From assembly GCA_030262795.1 (NCBI GenBank), contig JAJSZO010000004.1:1-10285 (forward strand): 10,285 bases of DNA, read 5' to 3'. The notes below the pieces were generated by a model. It saw nothing but the letters and a program-made list of their open reading frames with translations, was not told the origin of the DNA and did no database searches. Shown here piece by piece: positions 6,810-10,285 of the stretch; the stretch's first letter is position 1, and the number at the start of each line of letters is the position of its first letter. Both the position numbers and the translations under genes were made by a program. The stretch comes from Deltaproteobacteria bacterium (GTDB taxonomy: Bacteria; Desulfobacterota; Desulfobacteria; Desulfobacterales; ETH-SRB1).

Positions 6810-6828
6810 TTGATCTGATGCAGATCAA
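6810..6828. promoter_or_regulatory. 19-bp palindrome resembling an FNR/CRP-family operator, upstream of rho
   Basis: TTGATCTG and CAGATCAA are perfect inverted arms around ATG. Within it, CTGATGCAGATCAA (6815-6828) matches the FNR-type box TTGAT-N4-ATCAA at nine of ten fixed positions. It ends 34 bp before the rho start, just after a long T-tract/A-tract. This suggests binding of a dimeric regulator of the FNR/DNR/HcpR type, but the promoter is not located, so activation or repression cannot be inferred. Confidence 0.45.
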
Positions 6829-6862
6829 GTAAAAAATCACTAAGTAACGGAGTATATATTTA

Positions 6863-8113
6863 ATGCACATAGTTGAATTAAAGGACAAGAAAATAAGTGA
6901 ACTGACAGAAATGGCAAAAAAAATTAATATTGATGGTGCTGCCGGAATGCGAAAGCAGGATCTTATTTTTGCCCTTTTGCAGGCTCAGATTGAAAAGAAT
7001 GGTTTAATATTCGGCGAAGGAACACTTGAGATATTGCCTGACGGATTTGGCTTCTTGAGAGCACCTAATTATAATTATCTTCCCGGCCCTGATGATATTT
7101 ATGTTTCTCCGTCACAAATTCGTCGTTTCAATCTGCGGACAGGAGATACTGTGTCGGGGCAGATACGACGGCCAAAGGAGTCTGAACGGTATTTTGCTCT
7201 TTTGAAAGTTGAGGCTGTAAACTATGAAGATCCTGAAGTGTCCAGAGAGAAAATACTTTTTGATAACCTGACTCCGCTCTATCCTGACAGAAAAATAAAC
7301 TTTGAAACTTCTCACGATAATTACTCTGCGAGAATAATGGATCTTATGATTCCTATTGGTTTTGGTCAGAGGGGACTGATCGTTTCACCTCCCAGGTCAG
7401 GAAAAACCATGCTTTTGCAGAATATTGCCAACAGTATTATCGCCAAGCATAAGAATATTATTCCTTTTATTCTTCTGATTGATGAACGCCCTGAAGAAGT
7501 TACGGATATGGCGCGGTCGGTTAATGCTGAAGTCATAAGCTCAACTTTTGATGAACCTTCCGAAAGACATGTTCAGGTTGCCGAAATGGTGATCGAAAAG
7601 GCAAAAAGGCTGGTGGAACATAAAAAGGATGTTATTATTCTGCTGGACAGCGTAACAAGACTTGCGCGTGCCTATAATTCCGTTATGCCGCCAAGCGGAA
7701 AAATTCTTTCCGGTGGAGTTGATTCAAATGCTCTCCAGCGGCCGAAACGTTTTTTTGGCGCGGCCAGAAATATTGAAGAAGGTGGAAGTCTTACTATTAT
7801 AGCAACTGCTCTCGTTGATACAGGAAGCCGGATGGATGAAGTTATTTTTGAGGAATTCAAGGGTACGGGCAATATGGAAATTCAATTAGATAGAAGACTT
7901 GCTGATAAAAGATTATTCCCTGCGATTGATATAAAAAAATCAGGTACCCGCAAAGAAGAGTTGCTGCTGGATAAAGAGACTCTTAACCGTGTTTGGATAT
8001 TAAGAAAACTCCTTTCCTCATTAAATCCTTCAGACAGTATGGAATTTTTACTTGATAAAATGAGTGGAACAAAGGATAATGAAAGTTTCTTGAATTCAAT
8101 GAATTCATCATAA
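6863..8113 (+). CDS. rho: Transcription termination factor Rho
   Basis: Rho is a hexameric RNA-dependent ATPase and helicase that releases untranslated transcripts. The 416-residue product is close to E. coli Rho (419) and carries no large insertion. A Rho_N helical domain fills about 4-45, and the cold-shock-type RNA-binding domain about 50-118 includes GFGFLR at 61-66. The ATPase core has Walker A PPRSGKT at 176-182, the catalytic glutamate region IDERPEEV at 206-213, Walker B VIILLDSVTR at 257-266, the Q-loop LSGGVDSNALQRPKRFFGAARN at 282-303 (two stretches joined here by family alignment) and the R-loop KGTGNMEI at 333-340, with the arginine-finger region around R350-R363. The ATG is preceded by GGAG with a ten-base gap. 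A 453-bp leader precedes it, and rpmE follows after 63 bp, so the two are probably one transcript. Confidence 0.98.
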   Translation: MHIVELKDKKISELTEMAKKINIDGAAGMRKQDLIFALLQAQIEKNGLIFGEGTLEILPDGFGFLRAPNYNYLPGPDDIYVSPSQIRRFNLRTGDTVSGQIRRPKESERYFALLKVEAVNYEDPEVSREKILFDNLTPLYPDRKINFETSHDNYSARIMDLMIPIGFGQRGLIVSPPRSGKTMLLQNIANSIIAKHKNIIPFILLIDERPEEVTDMARSVNAEVISSTFDEPSERHVQVAEMVIEKAKRLVEHKKDVIILLDSVTRLARAYNSVMPPSGKILSGGVDSNALQRPKRFFGAARNIEEGGSLTIIATALVDTGSRMDEVIFEEFKGTGNMEIQLDRRLADKRLFPAIDIKKSGTRKEELLLDKETLNRVWILRKLLSSLNPSDSMEFLLDKMSGTKDNESFLNSMNSS

Positions 8114-8176
8114 GGGTTCGGTAAAAAATAACTTGGTCATTTTTTCCAAACCATAAGGCATATAAGAAGGTATACA

Positions 8177-8383
8177 ATGAAAGCTGAAATACATCCGAAT
8201 TACTCTAATACTAATATTAAGTGTGCATGTGGAAATACGCTTGAAGTCGGTTCAACAAAATCAAATATACGAGTTGAAATTTGTTCAAAATGCCATCCAT
8301 TTTTTACAGGCAAGCAGAAACTCATTGACACAGCCGGTAGAATTGAACGTTTCCGCAGAAAATATGCAAATTTTCAAAAGTAG
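8177..8383 (+). CDS. rpmE: 50S ribosomal protein L31, zinc-binding type
   Basis: L31 is a small protein of the large ribosomal subunit that bridges to the 30S head. The 68-residue product has the family pattern: IHP near the start, C16-x-C18, then CSKCHPFFTGKQK with C36 and C39, and a basic tail. The four cysteines mark the zinc-binding form rather than the cysteine-free paralogue made under zinc starvation. An AGAAGG ribosome binding site lies seven bases before the ATG. It follows rho by 63 bp, a common arrangement. Its stop codon TAG is formed by the first bases of a palindromic repeat that fills the next 120 bp, so the very C-terminus has been set by, or trimmed to, that repeat. Confidence 0.97.
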   Translation: MKAEIHPNYSNTNIKCACGNTLEVGSTKSNIRVEICSKCHPFFTGKQKLIDTAGRIERFRRKYANFQK

Positions 8384-8500
8384 GGGCACGATGCATCGTG
8401 CCATTTGTATGGGCATGCCATTTCATTCGTAGGGGCACGATGCATCGTGCCATTCATAGCGACACGCCATTCGTAGGGGCACGATGCATCGTGCCCCTAC
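8380..8500. repeat. Tandem palindromic repeats GTAGGGGCAC-type, three full copies plus two degenerate ones
   Basis: Full copies begin at 8380, 8429 and 8473. Each has GTAGGGGCACGATG followed by CATCGTGCC. Between them lie shorter degenerate units (GTATGGGCATGCC near 8407 and a GCGACACGCC unit near 8459), each followed by CATT. Linkers reading ATTTCATTC, ATTC and similar join the units, as expected from tandem duplication. The set starts in the last codon of rpmE and ends 23 bp before prfA. Each copy would fold into a strong RNA hairpin. No T-run follows, so termination is unlikely; transcript protection or attenuation is possible. Similar G-rich palindromes are dispersed in many environmental bacteria. 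Confidence 0.9.
8473..8500. repeat. Perfect 28-bp palindrome, terminal copy of the array
   Basis: The half-sites GTAGGGGCACGATG and CATCGTGCCCCTAC are exact reverse complements with no spacer. Only this last copy keeps the full right arm CCCCTAC; the other two stop at GCC and run into the ATT linker. This suggests it is the ancestral full unit, or the outer boundary of the array. Confidence 0.85.
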
Positions 8501-8523
8501 AAATTTACAGGTAAGTATTATTT

Positions 8524-9609
8524 ATGTTTGAAAAGTTGAAAGGTGTTGAAAAACGCTTTTTAGAGATAGAGGAGCTGCTGGGTAATCCCGAGATTATTCA
8601 GGATCGGAATTTATACCAGAAATATATTCAGGAACATGCCGAACTTAACAAGATTGTATCGGGTTACAGAAATTACAAACAGATACTGATAGAACTTGAG
8701 GACAGCAACGAATTGCTGAAGGATGCCGACCCTGAAATAAAGAACTTAGCTCGTGAAGAAGTTAACACGTTAAGCGTTAAAAAGGAGAAGCAGGAAAACG
8801 AGCTTAGAGAGTTGCTTATACCTGAAGATCCTCTTGATAAAAAGAATGTATTAATTGAAATAAGAGCCGGGACAGGTGGGGAGGAAGCAAGCTTGTTCGC
8901 AAATGATCTGTTCAGAATGTACAGCAGATATGCTGAAAACAGATCCTGGAAAATTGAGGTAATGAATCATCACACAACAGGCATGGGTGGTTTAAAAGAA
9001 ATTGTGGTGATGATCCACGGTAAGGGAGCATATAACCGCTTTAAATATGAAAGCGGTACTCATCGTGTTCAGCGTGTTCCGGCAACTGAAACTCAGGGAA
9101 GAATACATACCTCTGCAGTTACAGTGGCTGTTTTGCCTGAAGCGGAAGACGTTGAAGCCCATATTGATCCGGGTGAAATTAAAATTGATATATATCGTTC
9201 AAGCGGACCGGGAGGACAGTCTGTAAATACTACAGATTCAGCCGTGCGAATTACTCATCTGCCGACAGGCCTTGTTGTTACGTGCCAGGATGAAAAGTCA
9301 CAACTGAAAAATAAAAACAGGGCGATGAAGGTTTTGCGTGCCCGTCTTCTTGACAGCAAACTCAGAGAACAACATGAGCAAAGGTCGGAAGAACGGAAAA
9401 GCCAGATAGGAAGCGGAGATAGAAGTGAAAGAATAAGGACATATAACTTTCCTCAAGGCAGGGTTACAGACCATAGAATCGGACTTACCCTTTATAAACT
9501 GGAAAATATTATGCAGGGAAATATAGACGATATAATAGATCAGCTTACAACATATTATCAAGCCCAGGCATTACAGAATGCAGAATCATCCAACATCCAA
9601 ACTTTCTGA
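8524..9609 (+). CDS. prfA: Peptide chain release factor 1
   Basis: RF1 reads UAA and UAG in the ribosomal A site and triggers hydrolysis of peptidyl-tRNA. The 361-residue product has the usual length. A coiled-coil-rich domain 1 fills about 1-100. The codon-reading tripeptide is PAT at 186-188 in RVPATETQGRIHTS, which identifies RF1 rather than RF2 (SPF). The catalytic GGQ is at 230-232 in SSGPGGQSVNTTDSAVRITH. A basic region QRSEERKSQIGSGDRSERIRTYNFP lies at about 286-310 in two conserved blocks. A weak AGG-containing site lies about a dozen bases before the ATG. It follows the palindromic array after rpmE. Its last 32 bases overlap the start of prmC, whose product methylates Gln232, so translation of the two is likely coupled. 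Confidence 0.98.
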   Translation: MFEKLKGVEKRFLEIEELLGNPEIIQDRNLYQKYIQEHAELNKIVSGYRNYKQILIELEDSNELLKDADPEIKNLAREEVNTLSVKKEKQENELRELLIPEDPLDKKNVLIEIRAGTGGEEASLFANDLFRMYSRYAENRSWKIEVMNHHTTGMGGLKEIVVMIHGKGAYNRFKYESGTHRVQRVPATETQGRIHTSAVTVAVLPEAEDVEAHIDPGEIKIDIYRSSGPGGQSVNTTDSAVRITHLPTGLVVTCQDEKSQLKNKNRAMKVLRARLLDSKLREQHEQRSEERKSQIGSGDRSERIRTYNFPQGRVTDHRIGLTLYKLENIMQGNIDDIIDQLTTYYQAQALQNAESSNIQTF

Positions 9610-10285
9610 ATGGACAATAAGTAAACTCCTCATATGGACTACTTCGTATTTTAAATCCCACAATATTGACAGCCCTAGATCAACGTCTGAAATACTTCTG
9701 GCACATACACTAAGCTTAAAAAGAATAGATTTGTATTTGCGCTATGATCAGCCGCTTACCGGCGATGAGCTTTTGCTGTTCAAAACATATATAAAAAGAA
9801 GGATTAACAGGGAGCCGGTCGCATATATCGTTGGTGCCAGGGAATTTTGGTCCATGAAGCTTGCTGTGACAAAGGATGTACTGATTCCACGCCCTGAGAC
9901 AGAATGCCTTGTTGAGTCAGCACTTTCATTTTCGGAATCGGGTTCTTGGCCAAACCGCATTTTAGAGCTTGGTACAGGTTCAGGAGCAATAATATTGGCA
10001 CTTGCATCTGAAAAACCGGGGTATATTTATTTTGCATCTGATAGTTCAGTTGAAGCTGTTAACCTGGCATTTATGAATGCAAAGTTTCATCATCTTGATG
10101 GAAAAATAAATTTTTTTGCAGGGGATTGGCTTAAGCCGGTAAAAAATACCGGGCAGCTATTTGACATGATTATCTCCAACCCTCCTTATATCAGGACGCT
10201 GTCTATGTCTGAACTTCAACCCGAGATATACAAATATGAGCCACTTACAGCTCTTGACGGAGGTAAAGACGGCCTGGACTCAATT
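9578..10285 (+). CDS. prmC: Release factor glutamine N5-methyltransferase, 3' end outside the window
   Basis: PrmC (HemK) uses S-adenosylmethionine to methylate the GGQ glutamine of RF1 and RF2. The first 236 residues are present; the family has about 280-290, so roughly 50 are missing beyond the edge. The N-terminal helical domain covers about 1-95, with REPVAYIVGAREFW from 78. The methyltransferase domain has RPETE at 105-109, SAM-binding motif I LELGTGSGA at 129-137 and the glutamine-binding NPPY at 201-204, followed by the EP-x-TALDGG-x-DGL block from 221. The ATG overlaps prfA by 32 bp in another frame, and no other in-frame ATG comes before the conserved region, which fixes this start. 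The gene order prfA-prmC is widespread and reflects the enzyme-substrate relation. Confidence 0.96.
   Translation, partial: MQNHPTSKLSEWTISKLLIWTTSYFKSHNIDSPRSTSEILLAHTLSLKRIDLYLRYDQPLTGDELLLFKTYIKRRINREPVAYIVGAREFWSMKLAVTKDVLIPRPETECLVESALSFSESGSWPNRILELGTGSGAIILALASEKPGYIYFASDSSVEAVNLAFMNAKFHHLDGKINFFAGDWLKPVKNTGQLFDMIISNPPYIRTLSMSELQPEIYKYEPLTALDGGKDGLDSI

Larger units (their letters stand above)
6410..6862. other. 453-bp non-coding gap between coaE and rho (probable rho leader)
   Basis: No convincing gene lies here on either strand. The gap holds, from left to right: an AT-rich stretch; a segment with inverted CCCCCAT/ATGGGGG ends (6588-6748) containing hairpins; a run of ten T followed by GC and seven A (6779-6797); a 19-bp palindrome (6810-6828); and a GGAG ribosome binding site ten bases before the rho ATG. 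Long leaders before rho are known in E. coli, where Rho represses its own gene by premature termination, so a similar control is plausible. No clear sigma-70 promoter was found. Confidence 0.6.

Noticed and set aside
8114..8176. Terminator between rho and rpmE (TTGG ... CCAA with an internal T-run)
   Set aside because: The stem is only four to five pairs and the T-run is in the loop, not after the stem.
8223..8432. Overlapping plus-strand frame across rpmE and the repeats
   Set aside because: It is a shadow frame of rpmE that runs into the palindromes and has no protein-family features.
8380..8500. Repeats after rpmE as a CRISPR array
   Set aside because: The units are long palindromes joined by short related linkers of unequal length, without unique spacers or nearby cas genes.

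Overview
The window is an AT-rich bacterial chromosome segment made almost entirely of core housekeeping genes. The run coaE - rho - rpmE (L31) - prfA (RF1) - prmC is an order I associate with sulfate-reducing Desulfobacterota (the former Deltaproteobacteria). A UvrA with Walker motif GVSGSGKST, a zinc-type L31, a class II tRNA nucleotidyltransferase with an HD domain, and many short palindromic spacer repeats fit that group. The assignment is an inference from gene order and protein style, not a database result.

Layout. Bases 1-360 hold no intact gene, only the first 53 codons of a broken serine recombinase (126-287, minus). The minus strand then carries, in transcription order, a tRNA nucleotidyltransferase/poly(A) polymerase-family gene (4388-5731), pdxA (3274-4290) and uvrA (361-3177), separated by spacers of about 97 bp. 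A 45-bp divergent spacer leads to the plus-strand genes coaE (5777-6409), rho (6863-8113), rpmE (8177-8383), prfA (8524-9609) and prmC (9578 to the window edge, 3' end cut off).

Functional links. The plus-strand genes cover coenzyme A synthesis, transcription termination, the ribosome, and translation termination. PrfA and PrmC form an enzyme-substrate pair: PrmC methylates the GGQ glutamine of RF1, and the two genes overlap by 32 bp. The minus-strand genes cover tRNA 3'-end or RNA 3'-tail synthesis, vitamin B6 synthesis and nucleotide excision repair.

Non-coding interest. The spacers are the unusual part. They hold degenerate heptamer arrays (AACNGTT) between uvrA and pdxA, an inverted repeat between pdxA and the nucleotidyltransferase gene, and a tandem set of GTAGGGGCAC-type palindromes between rpmE and prfA. 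Two stop codons (pdxA and rpmE) lie inside such repeats. The 453-bp gap before rho holds a possible small dispersed element, a hairpin with a GCAA tetraloop, alternative helices, and a 19-bp palindrome resembling an FNR/CRP-family operator. I saw no CRISPR array, tRNA, rRNA, intact mobile element or defence system, and no clear new multi-gene system.
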